Shown in pieces: positions 48,642-57,414 of a stretch of DNA of 64,000 bases (position 1 is the stretch's first letter; the number at the start of each line of letters is the position of its first letter). The notes beneath the pieces were generated by a model. It did no database searches, was not told the DNA's origin, and worked only from the letters and a program-made list of their open reading frames with translations. A program made the translations under genes and the position numbers. Source of the DNA: Acidobacterium sp. S8 (GTDB taxonomy: Bacteria > Acidobacteriota > Terriglobia > Terriglobales > Acidobacteriaceae); contig NZ_LMUM01000004.1 of assembly GCF_009765985.1 (NCBI RefSeq), forward strand, positions 1 to 64,000, written 5' to 3'.

Positions 48642-51605
48642 TCAGACTTTGCTCGTCAGCATCGCGACAGGGTATTTCGCGAAGATATCGCGTAGCTGCA
48701 GCCTGCCTGCCTCATCAGCCTGCAGTTCCTCACCGGTGAAGACGTTTGTAAAAGTCTTCGGGGTGTCAGCCGGCAGCGAGAGCATCGCTCTTCCCCATAG
48801 ATCGCCTTCAAGGTTCTGCGGCTTTTCTTTTGACAGTGAGCAAGCGAAGCGGGGAACCACAACCAGAACCGCTTCTTTGGTCTTCTGATCCTGGCGCAAA
48901 AAAGCCAGGGCATTTTGCTGTCTTTCGACTTCGATGTTCAGCGGGATGTAATCTCCATGCCGAAAGAGCGAGTGCAGCTGGTTGCGCGTCGTCAGTGCCC
49001 GATGCATCGTCCACAATTTAATCCGCCCATCAGGCAGCGAGCGAAGAACTTCAGCGCACACGGATGCCGCGTCGTCGCGGTCGGCCGTCTCACGCAGCGC
49101 ATTTAAAGTCTCTTCACGATACGCATAATCAACCGGCCGCCGGTTATCGGGATCGACAAGGCTGAGATCCCATAGATCTGTGCCCTGGTAAAAATCCGGA
49201 ACTCCAGGCGAGGCAATTTTCAGTATGACCTGCGAAAGAGAATTGATAGCTCCGAAGAACTGTATCGGCCGCAAAAAAGTCTTCAACATCCCGACGAAAC
49301 GGGTTTCGCGTGCCGATCCTTCGGGAATCAAAATCGAAGTGAGAAACTTATTGACGGCTTCAAGGTAAGCAGGATTCGGATTGATCCAGCTGACATTCAC
49401 CTTCGCTTCACTGAATGCTTTCGCGCAGTATTGCTTCATTCGCTCGAGGAATTGTTGGCGATCTTCAAGCGTATTCATCTGCCAGGGCCACGCACCCACA
49501 ATCGTCTGGTAGATGAAATATTCTTCGTTTGCATCCGGGGCAATGCGGCCATCGCTCAGCGTCTGCTTATACTGCGCATTGATGCGGACCCAGCGCCGTA
49601 CGATGGAAGACCACTGCGTTGGTATTTCCGACAACACATTCAAACGGTTGCGTAGATCTTCGCTGCGCTTCGTGTCGTGTGTCGAAGTGCCAAGCATGGA
49701 GTCCGGCGACTTCTGCAGCCGGTCCTGATTGCTCGCATGAAAAAAATCAGCAGAGATGCCGAAAGCCTTCAGCGAACTGCCGACCTCATTGGAAGAAAGA
49801 AAGCGTGCGTAAACATAGAAGGCAGTATCTTCCACGCCCTTTGCCATCACCGGCCCGGTCAGTTGCTGAAACTTCAGCGCAAAATAAAGACGCGCCTGGT
49901 ATTTCTCATCATCGCGGTCGCCAAGAAGAAGCGTGTTCTGCAGAAAGTCGAACGCCGAACCATCGATCTCCGGGTTGTAATACTTGGCGCGCCAGATAGC
50001 TTGGGCAATAAATGCAATATCGCGATCCGTGTAGTGTCCGCGATCATCGATGTATGTCCTGTAAACGGGAAAGCATGCAATGGTTTCACGAATCACGGTT
50101 TCCAGCATGTTCTCCGTGAAGTCCCGCGCGCGACGGTCCGCATTCGCTAACTGATGAAGCAGGTTCGTGAGCACGTACACTTCGCTCGAAAGCGATGTAC
50201 GCATGATTTGCAGCTTAGACCGGTAGATGAGCTCACCGGGATCGACGCTGCGGCCAAGAATTTTCGCATATAAGGCGGTGAAATATTCTTCGTTCTGCGC
50301 CTGGATAAAAATATGGTTGGCAAGGTGGAGGAAATCGTATCCCGACGTTCCACGCACTGGCCACTCACGCGGAAGAGCTTCGCGAGGCTCCAGGATCTTC
50401 TCCACCACCGTGTAAAGCGGGCCTTCGCTGCGCGCCCAGTCATATCCTCGCAGCGTGTCCAGAATCTCAGTTTCGATGCCGTTCGGAGCGGCGGGCTCCT
50501 GGGTCGTTTCACCGAAACACTGGCTGGCCACATACAGCAATTGCAACCGAATCAGATACTGTCGAGGATTGAACATCCCGTCGCAGTGGTCTATGCGAAG
50601 GCCCGTGACCTGCTGTTTCGCCAGTAATCGGCGAACAAGGCAGTGGGTCTGCGCGAATGCCTGCGGATCTTCCATGCGCAGCCCTACCAGATCATTGACG
50701 TCGAAAAACCGCCGGTAATTGATCTCTTCCGACGAAGCGCGCCAATAAGCCAGCCTGTAGGGCTGTACTTCGAGCAGCGAATGCAGCAAGTCAAAGCTTC
50801 GCGGATCGCCTTCGGTTCCGTTGATGCGCTCGGCGGCAATCTGAAGCACAGGCTGCAATCCGGACGACAGCAGAGCCTTCTGCAGGCGCGGGCGAAGCTC
50901 AGACAATTGTTCACGGCGCTGTGCGGCGAGATTCGGATCGACTGTATCGTGAGGAGGAATATGCGCCAGTTCCTTCAACAGATCTCGAAAGGAAGACGGC
51001 ACGCCGTCCTTTTCATCGGTCTCGGGTGGAAAGAGGATGGGAATGGTGCGCGGCGCAATAGGAAACGAATGATCGTAATAATCGATCCGTGCGCGGCCGT
51101 TCTCAAAGGCTACCTGAATCTTTTTCTGCTCAAGTTCTTCGCCGTAACTGTTGCCGAGGATGGGCAGCAGCAACTTGTTACGCATATCCGCTTCAAGCGG
51201 CTCCCAGTCAATGTCGAAAAAATTGGCATACTCTGAGGCCCGGCCATTCTCCAGAATATCCTGCCACCATACCGAATTGTTATCCACGCCCATGTGGTTC
51301 GGAACAATGTCAAGCAGCAGTCCCATCTGGTTTTCACGTAGAGCAGCGGAGAGCTGATTGAAGCCGGCTTCGCCTCCCAGCTCTGGATTCAGCCGGTCGT
51401 GTCGAATCACATCATAGCCATGCTGGCTTCCTGCGCGTGCTTCGAAGATCGGCGAGCTGTACATGTCGCTTATGCCAAGCTGCCGCAGATAGGCCAAAAT
51501 CTTTTGCGCGTCGGCAAAAGTAAATTCCGAGTGCATTTGTAGGCGATAAGTCGAGATCGGCGCCCGCGCATCACTGCGCGCTACCTGCTGAATACACTCT
51601 TCCAT
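48642..51605 (-). CDS. treY: maltooligosyltrehalose synthase
   Basis: TreY turns the reducing end of malto-oligosaccharides into a trehalosyl unit. The 987-residue GH13 enzyme has YRLQMHSEFTFADA, DIVPNHMGVDNNSVWWQD, LRIDHCDGMFNP (nucleophile Asp) and STHDTKRSEDLRNRL, all typical. It is longer than many TreY (about 700-950 aa). I choose ATG 51605 because GAGGAAAAA precedes it; a frame reaching 51764 is open but overlaps the divergent small gene. TreZ, the partner hydrolase, is not in the window. TreX is not in the window either. Confidence 0.94.
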   Translation of the reverse strand: MEECIQQVARSDARAPISTYRLQMHSEFTFADAQKILAYLRQLGISDMYSSPIFEARAGSQHGYDVIRHDRLNPELGGEAGFNQLSAALRENQMGLLLDIVPNHMGVDNNSVWWQDILENGRASEYANFFDIDWEPLEADMRNKLLLPILGNSYGEELEQKKIQVAFENGRARIDYYDHSFPIAPRTIPILFPPETDEKDGVPSSFRDLLKELAHIPPHDTVDPNLAAQRREQLSELRPRLQKALLSSGLQPVLQIAAERINGTEGDPRSFDLLHSLLEVQPYRLAYWRASSEEINYRRFFDVNDLVGLRMEDPQAFAQTHCLVRRLLAKQQVTGLRIDHCDGMFNPRQYLIRLQLLYVASQCFGETTQEPAAPNGIETEILDTLRGYDWARSEGPLYTVVEKILEPREALPREWPVRGTSGYDFLHLANHIFIQAQNEEYFTALYAKILGRSVDPGELIYRSKLQIMRTSLSSEVYVLTNLLHQLANADRRARDFTENMLETVIRETIACFPVYRTYIDDRGHYTDRDIAFIAQAIWRAKYYNPEIDGSAFDFLQNTLLLGDRDDEKYQARLYFALKFQQLTGPVMAKGVEDTAFYVYARFLSSNEVGSSLKAFGISADFFHASNQDRLQKSPDSMLGTSTHDTKRSEDLRNRLNVLSEIPTQWSSIVRRWVRINAQYKQTLSDGRIAPDANEEYFIYQTIVGAWPWQMNTLEDRQQFLERMKQYCAKAFSEAKVNVSWINPNPAYLEAVNKFLTSILIPEGSARETRFVGMLKTFLRPIQFFGAINSLSQVILKIASPGVPDFYQGTDLWDLSLVDPDNRRPVDYAYREETLNALRETADRDDAASVCAEVLRSLPDGRIKLWTMHRALTTRNQLHSLFRHGDYIPLNIEVERQQNALAFLRQDQKTKEAVLVVVPRFACSLSKEKPQNLEGDLWGRAMLSLPADTPKTFTNVFTGEELQADEAGRLQLRDIFAKYPVAMLTSKV

Positions 51606-51742
51606 TTTTTCCTCGGAGGCTGGTTGCGGTTTCCTGCGATTAGATGCGAAAGGAATAAAGCGGGTTTTCACGCGGTGCGACTTTACGAAAGCGCCTTCTC
51701 GCGCAGACAATAGGAGAAAGAAATTCGATTTCCGAGGAACCG

Positions 51743-51925
51743 ATGCCCCTTTCCGGCGAAGCAATACGATTGATGAATTATGTCGACGATGTATCCGTTA
51801 CACTGCGCCGCGTTCTTGCGCTCGCGCAAACACTGACACCAGAGGAGCGCAAGCGTGTCAGCGATTATCTTAAGAATGCTCAGCCGAACGTCGAATCCGT
51901 AATCGCTTCGCTGCAGGGCAAATAA
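51743..51925 (+). CDS. small helical protein of unknown function
   Basis: The 60-residue product is predicted to be two or three helices: MNYVDDVSVTLRRVLALAQ, then LTPEERKRVSDYLKNAQ and NVESVIASLQGK. GAGGAA lies 4-5 nt before ATG 51743 and a strong hairpin follows the stop, supporting a true gene. No family is recognised. Its position diverges from treY. Confidence 0.5.
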   Translation: MPLSGEAIRLMNYVDDVSVTLRRVLALAQTLTPEERKRVSDYLKNAQPNVESVIASLQGK

Positions 51926-51930
51926 ACGCT

Positions 51931-51961
51931 ATTCCCACCTTGCGCGAATCAAGGTGGGAAT
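51931..51961. terminator. hairpin between small gene and CDGSH gene
   Basis: ATTCCCACCTTG (51931-51942), loop CGCGAAT, CAAGGTGGGAAT (51950-51961): a perfect 12-bp stem between convergent genes at 51743 and 51997. There is little T-run on the plus side. It can act on both strands. Confidence 0.65.
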
Positions 51962-51996
51962 GCCTTCACATAGACAGCTTTTGAGGCTGTGCGAGC

Positions 51997-52230
51997 TTAC
52001 TTTTGTGCGTCCGCCGCCGAGACGGCAGCTTCCGCAGCCTGGAAACCAATCTTCGAGTGGGTTCCATCGCAAAAGGGCTTCTTGGTAGAACCGCCGCACC
52101 GGCACAGCGAGAAAGCCGGCTTGCCGGTCAGATCCCATTCTTTGCCATCAGCATCCAGCAGTTTGCAAGGACCTTCCACGCGAAAGGGACCGTTCGGACG
52201 CACAGTGATTGTTACTTCGTTTTCAGACAT
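51997..52230 (-). CDS. CDGSH iron-sulfur domain protein
   Basis: The 77-residue protein has the CDGSH 2Fe-2S ligand pattern CRCGGSTKKPFCDGTH (3 Cys + 1 His, about residues 43-58), preceded by GPFRVEGPCKLLDADGKEWD. Such small cytosolic proteins are redox or iron-sulfur transfer factors with a pH-sensitive cluster. GGAG lies 9 nt before ATG 52230. The C-terminus is Ala-rich (AAEAAVSAADAQK). It is apparently monocistronic. Confidence 0.9.
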   Translation of the reverse strand: MSENEVTITVRPNGPFRVEGPCKLLDADGKEWDLTGKPAFSLCRCGGSTKKPFCDGTHSKIGFQAAEAAVSAADAQK

Positions 52231-52415
52231 TAGTTTTTACTCCGGAAAATGATGTAGCTCGACTCCGAGTGTAGCAAGCATTGGAGCTCAAGATCGCATA
52301 GGTGGGGATTCTCTCTTGCCGAGCTACGTAATTGCTGAGTATCTGCAGGCGCCGCGTGCTCACATCCAGATAAATCAAGAGCAGTTATTCTTAAGAATGC
52401 AGCACAAGCTCTGAG

Positions 52416-53171
52416 ATGAAGACGCGTCTGGACAAACTATTGCTGGAGCGACAATTGGCTCCAACCCGGGAAAAGGCTCAGGCGCTCATAATCGCAGGCC
52501 GGGTTCTCGTCAACGAGCAAAAGGTAGAAAAGCCGGGAAGCAGTGTCACGGATGATGTAACGATCCGCATTCTCGGCGATGACCTGCGTTATGTAAGTCG
52601 TGGCGGCCTTAAACTCGAAGCCGCACTGCAACGCTGGCAGATCGGCCTGGCTGGACGCTTCTGTCTCGATGTGGGCGCCTCCACTGGAGGCTTCACTGAT
52701 TGCATGCTGCAACATGGGGCAGCCCGCGTCCTGGCAGTGGATACCGGCTACGGACAGATCGCGCAGAAGCTGCGCAGCGACCCGCGCGTCACCCTCATGG
52801 AGCGCACGAATGCCCGACACATCGAGGCTGATGGCTTGCCGTCCGAAATCTCTTTTCTCGGTATGGACGTATCTTTCATCTCCGCGACACTAATTCTCCC
52901 GGCCGTCATTCCTGCCGCGTTCAAACAAGCAAATCTCAGCCATGAAGCCGTCGTGCTGGTGAAACCGCAGTTTGAAGCAGGCAGAGAGCATGTCGGCAAA
53001 GGTGGCATTGTGCGCGATCCGGCGGCGCACCAGCTGGCGATCGATAAAGTTCGCACCTGTGTCGAGTCACTTGGAGGCGAGGGAATCGAAATTTTAGATT
53101 CGCCAATACTTGGAGCCGAAGGGAACCGCGAGTTCCTTCTGTACGCCCGTTTTCCCAAAAGGGATGAATAA
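52416..53171 (+). CDS. tlyA: TlyA family rRNA 2'-O-methyltransferase / hemolysin-like
   Basis: The 251-residue protein has an N-terminal S4 RNA-binding domain (MKTRLDKLLLERQLAPTREK to about 65) and an FtsJ-like methyltransferase domain: FCLDVGASTGGFTDCMLQHG (SAM loop), VLAVDTGYGQIA, and the K-D-K-E-like catalytic residues seen in FLGMDVSFIS and VLVKPQFEAGREHVGKGG. Characterised TlyA methylates 16S C1409 and 23S C1920. It is followed by NAD kinase, a common bacterial pairing. Confidence 0.94.
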   Translation: MKTRLDKLLLERQLAPTREKAQALIIAGRVLVNEQKVEKPGSSVTDDVTIRILGDDLRYVSRGGLKLEAALQRWQIGLAGRFCLDVGASTGGFTDCMLQHGAARVLAVDTGYGQIAQKLRSDPRVTLMERTNARHIEADGLPSEISFLGMDVSFISATLILPAVIPAAFKQANLSHEAVVLVKPQFEAGREHVGKGGIVRDPAAHQLAIDKVRTCVESLGGEGIEILDSPILGAEGNREFLLYARFPKRDE

Positions 53172-53230
53172 CTCTAGCCGTCACGCATCCACAGTTCACT
53201 GCAACGGGTATGCGATTACACTGGAACCTG

Positions 53231-54088
53231 ATGCGACGCATAGCCATCATTTCGAAGCCACAGAAAGAAGAGCTCGTCACGCTTTTGCCGGAGTTGATTC
53301 TCTGGCTCCGTGCACGCGGCTTTGAAGCCATTCTCGACCCCGTGAGTGCTAATTACGCTCATGAGGAACGCGTCGTACCGCGCGACAAGATGCCGGATCA
53401 AAATCCGGAGCTGGTCGTCGTTCTTGGCGGCGACGGGACGCTTCTTGCCGCTGCGCGCGTCTTTGCGAAGACAAGCATTCCTATTATGAGCGTAAACCTC
53501 GGCTCGCTAGGTTTCCTGACCGAGGTGCGTCTTGCCGATATCTACACCACGCTGGAAGGATGGTGCGATAACTGCTGCACCATCGAAAGCCGCGCCATGC
53601 TTCATAGCGAGCTTTGCCGCGACGGCAAGATCTACGCCGAGCATGAAGCGCTGAACGATGTGGTTTTGTCGAAAGGCTCCATCGCCCGCATGGTCAATTT
53701 CACCATCCGGCTCGATAACCAGTTGGTGGCATCCTTTCGCGCCGATGGCGTGATCGTTTCGACGCCGACCGGTTCTACCGCATATTCGTTGGCGGCCAAT
53801 GGCCCTATCGTGGTGCCGGATGTCGATGCCCTCATCGTTTCTCCTGTGTGTCCCCATCTGCTTACTCTTAGACCGCTGGTCGTACGCGGCAATGCCAACC
53901 TGGCTTTGAGCATTGAAGGGATACCCGATCAGATGTATCTCACCGTAGATGGGCAGGAGGCGATACCCCTGAAGGTCGGAGATGAGCTGCATTGCCGCCG
54001 CTCGCAATACGGTGTGCGGTTGGTTCGTCTCGGCGCTGCCGGATTTTTTGACGTACTCCGGTCCAAGTTGAAATGGGGCGAGCGGTAG
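53231..54088 (+). CDS. nadK: NAD kinase
   Basis: NAD kinase phosphorylates NAD+ to NADP+. From ATG 53231 (MRRIAIISKP) the product is 285 residues. It has the GGDGT motif in VVLGGDGTLL (66-72), NLGSLGFLTEV, the NDVVLSKGS helix and TPTGSTAYSLAANGP, all NadK hallmarks. An earlier in-frame ATG at 53210 would add seven residues; the family usually begins at the strand of RRIAII, so I prefer the later one. It lies about 60 nt after tlyA and probably shares its transcript. Confidence 0.95.
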   Translation: MRRIAIISKPQKEELVTLLPELILWLRARGFEAILDPVSANYAHEERVVPRDKMPDQNPELVVVLGGDGTLLAAARVFAKTSIPIMSVNLGSLGFLTEVRLADIYTTLEGWCDNCCTIESRAMLHSELCRDGKIYAEHEALNDVVLSKGSIARMVNFTIRLDNQLVASFRADGVIVSTPTGSTAYSLAANGPIVVPDVDALIVSPVCPHLLTLRPLVVRGNANLALSIEGIPDQMYLTVDGQEAIPLKVGDELHCRRSQYGVRLVRLGAAGFFDVLRSKLKWGER

Positions 54089-54181
54089 GGCATACAGCCA
54101 TGAGTGCTGGATGCCTGCGACAAACAGCGTTAAAGTAAGAACAGATGCTCGAAGGTCTCCATCGCTTCGTCAGGAGCAACT

Positions 54182-54862
54182 ATGGGCAGCCTATTTCGTC
54201 CTGATCCGCAACCGTCCCCGCGCGATTGGCGCACGCCGGCATACTCCCTGGCAGCGCATGCGATTGTTCTCGTGCCAATCCTGATTGGCTCTATGCGCTC
54301 GCATCACGCCGTCATTGTCAGGCCGGCTATGGCGGGCTCTGCGCCGCAGGTTTCCATGCTGGAGCTCAGCCAGAGCGCATTATCAGACGCGATTGAAGCC
54401 AGGCCTGCCGCCGCAAAAATGACATCTGCTTCGCATGCGCCTGTTCACCCGCGTGTCAAAGCCCCGGAAAAGCCTGCGCTCGCGCCTGAGCCGCAGCAGG
54501 CCCAGACGTCCCTTAACGCAAGCTCATCCGGAGGCCGCCCGAATCCTGGTATCACCGGTCCTGGAAACAGTGCGCAGAGCATGTATCCTGCTTATCCAAC
54601 CCTCTCGCCGTCTCCGCCCGTGAAAGATCGAGCCCTGCTTCCGCAGGCAGACCAGAAAGTGATTATTGATGTAAACCTGGGAGCTGATGGAAAAGTGCAG
54701 CAGGCAACGCTGGTCAGCGGATTAGGAAACGCCCTCGACGGGATCGTGCTCGACACAGTCCGCGGATGGCAGTTTCATCCAGCCATGCTCAACGGCGGGC
54801 CAGTTCCTTCGAGCATCGAGCTGGTATTTCCTTTTAACCGGAATTACCCGCTCTCCGAATAA
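54182..54862 (+). CDS. TonB C-terminal domain energy-transducer protein
   Basis: The 226-residue protein has a short cytoplasmic N-terminus, one span (about 20-38, LAAHAIVLVPILIGSM), a Pro/Ala/Lys-rich periplasmic stretch (about 75-150, KAPEKPALAPEPQQAQ) and a TonB-like C-terminal domain (about 155-222: VIIDVNLGADGKVQQATLVS and LDTVRGWQFHPAMLNG). It would couple the proton-motive force, via ExbB/ExbD, to outer-membrane TonB-dependent receptors. No ExbBD genes are adjacent. It ends 5 nt before the convergent lipoprotein gene's end. Confidence 0.88.
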   Translation: MGSLFRPDPQPSPRDWRTPAYSLAAHAIVLVPILIGSMRSHHAVIVRPAMAGSAPQVSMLELSQSALSDAIEARPAAAKMTSASHAPVHPRVKAPEKPALAPEPQQAQTSLNASSSGGRPNPGITGPGNSAQSMYPAYPTLSPSPPVKDRALLPQADQKVIIDVNLGADGKVQQATLVSGLGNALDGIVLDTVRGWQFHPAMLNGGPVPSSIELVFPFNRNYPLSE

Positions 54863-54867
54863 TCCTC

Positions 54868-55467
54868 TTATTTTTTTGTGAGCTCTTCCAGCAGCACCTT
54901 CGCCTTCACAGCCAGGGTCTGAGCGCCATCAAGATCATTTTCCGCTAGCGCCTCCCTTGCTTTGGCCAGGAATACTCGTATCTGGGTTGAAGTGAGCTGC
55001 TCATTGGTGCTCAGTGTGCGATTGATCCCGTTCAGACCTTTTTCCGTGCTGTTGATCAACTGCTCGATATCGCCTCGGCCCGTGCTCACATTTCCGCTTG
55101 TTGAAGAGAGCTGTCCAATGGGGGAAGCATCCGGAGCAGGCCCGGTTGCGGCTTGCGTTTGAACCTTATCCGGTGTCGCGGTACTCGCCGTATCCGTGGT
55201 CGCAGGTTTGGTCGGGGCTGGTTTATGGTGGCTCGTCTTGCGTGGATGAGATTCCACAGCCGGCGCTGGCTGTGACTCCGCTACACCCACGTCTGGTGGG
55301 GGCGGTGGTGGCAACGCTGGCAGTGAAGGCACATGGGCCATATCCGCCGCGGGGGCGGTAGCCGGGGCCTGCGCCTGCGGCGGCGGGACAGAGTTCTGCT
55401 TATGCCGGCACCCGGACAGAAAAATAATAAATATGGCTGTCACCGCAATTAAGCGTGCGGTTTTCAT
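54868..55467 (-). CDS. Pro/Ala/Thr-rich lipoprotein
   Basis: The 199-residue product starts MKTARLIAVTAIFIIFLSGC with a lipobox LSGC, so Cys20 is the acylated residue. A long low-complexity Pro/Ala/Thr stretch (about 28-125, with PPPPPPDVG) leads to a helical C-terminus (about 140-199: QLINSTEKGLNGINRTLS, LAKAREALAENDLDGAQTLA). ATG 55467 overlaps the kinase stop as ATGA, with AAGGAG upstream; this places it as third gene of the two-component operon, possibly as its envelope partner. No family is recognised. Confidence 0.75.
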   Translation of the reverse strand: MKTARLIAVTAIFIIFLSGCRHKQNSVPPPQAQAPATAPAADMAHVPSLPALPPPPPPDVGVAESQPAPAVESHPRKTSHHKPAPTKPATTDTASTATPDKVQTQAATGPAPDASPIGQLSSTSGNVSTGRGDIEQLINSTEKGLNGINRTLSTNEQLTSTQIRVFLAKAREALAENDLDGAQTLAVKAKVLLEELTKK

Positions 55468-57392
55468 CCCCAAGGCTCCTTAGCAGTCGCAGTGCCAGTT
55501 GCGGCCCCTGTTTCCAGATATCCGCGCAATTTTGATTCAGAAGGGTTAACGACTGGAATTTTTAATATGAATGTCGTTCCCTGGCCCACTTGTGATTTTA
55601 CGTCAACCTGACCATTATGAAGCTGAATGATTCGATAGGTCATGGCAAGCCCAATGCCACTGCCCTCTTTTTTGGTCGTGAAATAAAGATTGAAGATTTT
55701 GGAGCGAATCTCGTCTGGAATCCCCTCTCCCTGGTCAGCGATGCTCAGTGCAGCCCACCGCGAATCCTCGCTGAGCCGGACGCTCAACTCTCCACCGGCT
55801 GCCATAGCCTGGGCCCCGTTCAGAACAACATTCAGCAATGCCTGCTTCATCAAATCAGCATCGACCTTCGCGATCACCGGATGCGGCGGTAGAGAGTTCA
55901 CGACCCGCACGCCCTGTATCTCCAACTCTGCGGAAGCAAGCATCAGGACTCCGTTTACGATCGTCCGCAGGTCTTGATCCACAAGTCGGAGTTCCACCGG
56001 CCGCGAAAAATCCACGAGCGTCTGGACCACTCGGTCCAGTCGCTGAATCTCATTCCGGATCACATCCAGATGACGTATGGCGGGGGAATCCTGCGCGCTC
56101 ATTTTATTGCGTAGCAACTCCAGATGCACGACAATTGCGTTAATCGGATTCTTTACCTCATGTCCAACGCCCGAGGTAAGCTGCCCAATCGCCGCCATAC
56201 GGCGCGAAATCTCGAGTTCTGACTCGATCTCCTGGACCGACTCGATGTCGTGCAGGGTCAGCAGCGCGCCCAGTCCCTGCCGCTGCTGTGGTCCGCGATC
56301 GTCATGAATGAAGTCCAGCGAGACCTCGACCCGCCTTCCCGTCTCCGTGACGATTTCCTCCTGTACCAGCGCGATACTCCTGTCAAATGCCTCGCGCACC
56401 AGGCTTCCGAGAACGGTAGTATTGTCAAAAATCTCGTGTACGCCAGCTCCGAGAATGGTGTCCCGTTCCACATTCAAGAACCGCTCAACCGAATTGCTAA
56501 CCAGTACCGCGCGCGCATCGTGCGTGAATAACATCATTCCATCCTGTAGGTTAGACAGGATTTGGTCAAGGTTTTCTTTAAGAGTGGCGAAAACCTCTTC
56601 CACGTTTCGCATGCGCCGTCCCAGGCGTTCAATCTTGTTCGAAACCTGCACGACCGTGTCTTTGGCATCCCCGGCTTCAACCTCTCCGGCAGGCTCCGGG
56701 CCAGGCTGTGATAACGCATCGAGCCGCTGGCTGATGATTTCGATCGGCCGCAGCGCGAGGTTGGAAACGAAGGCAGAAACAATGATTGTGGCGAATATCG
56801 TGATGCCGACAAGGCTGCCAGATTCATAGATCCACGGCAGGAAAGTGTTGCTCAGAAACGTAGTGCGAATCCCGATCCTGACATTTGCCAGAATCTGACC
56901 TTGTCGTTCCAATCCCAGCGAGATGTCATAGACGCGCGGTGGCCCGAATACCACCTCCAGCGTCTCGACTACCGACAATTTCCGAAGAGAGGCATACTTC
57001 GGACGAGAGGGCAGCACCTGCCCCTGTTGCGAAGGGTCCGTACTGATATACGCCCGATTTTCGGCGTCTGTAATCGAGATATCGAAGACGGTGGGCGAGT
57101 AGCTGATGACCGATTTCAGCAGCGCGTTGAGCCCGGCATCCTGCTGTATCGCAGTGGCCACGGCTTTATGCACCTGCACGGGGTCATTTGGATTAATCGC
57201 CATGTTGCGCGTGCCATTTTCAATCGCTTGCCGGGTGGCAAATTGAAGCTGGTGCGCGATGATATCCGTCGCGTTGTACGACTGCTCGATGTGCTCCTTC
57301 AGCAACTGGCTGAAATAGAGCCATGAAAGCACCGTAACGGTGACGAAGACCAGACAGGTGATCGCCACCACGAGTTTTGTTTTAAGCCGCAT
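55464..57392 (-). CDS. NtrB-like sensor histidine kinase
   Basis: The 642-residue kinase has two spans (about 6-27 and 190-212) around a periplasmic sensor domain of ~160 residues, a HAMP-like linker, a PAS domain (about 275-390, LDQILSNLQDGMMLFTHDA), a HisKA motif with the phosphorylatable His in LTSGVGHEVKNPINAIVVH (near 415) and a HATPase_c domain with DQGEGIPDEIRSKIFNLYF and GSGIGLAMTYRII. It phosphorylates the NtrC-type regulator encoded 22 nt upstream. The sensed signal is unknown. The gene overlaps the lipoprotein start by 4 nt. Confidence 0.93.
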   Translation of the reverse strand: MRLKTKLVVAITCLVFVTVTVLSWLYFSQLLKEHIEQSYNATDIIAHQLQFATRQAIENGTRNMAINPNDPVQVHKAVATAIQQDAGLNALLKSVISYSPTVFDISITDAENRAYISTDPSQQGQVLPSRPKYASLRKLSVVETLEVVFGPPRVYDISLGLERQGQILANVRIGIRTTFLSNTFLPWIYESGSLVGITIFATIIVSAFVSNLALRPIEIISQRLDALSQPGPEPAGEVEAGDAKDTVVQVSNKIERLGRRMRNVEEVFATLKENLDQILSNLQDGMMLFTHDARAVLVSNSVERFLNVERDTILGAGVHEIFDNTTVLGSLVREAFDRSIALVQEEIVTETGRRVEVSLDFIHDDRGPQQRQGLGALLTLHDIESVQEIESELEISRRMAAIGQLTSGVGHEVKNPINAIVVHLELLRNKMSAQDSPAIRHLDVIRNEIQRLDRVVQTLVDFSRPVELRLVDQDLRTIVNGVLMLASAELEIQGVRVVNSLPPHPVIAKVDADLMKQALLNVVLNGAQAMAAGGELSVRLSEDSRWAALSIADQGEGIPDEIRSKIFNLYFTTKKEGSGIGLAMTYRIIQLHNGQVDVKSQVGQGTTFILKIPVVNPSESKLRGYLETGAATGTATAKEPWG

Positions 57393-57414
57393 GCACTATT
57401 GGAAGGACGCCGGA

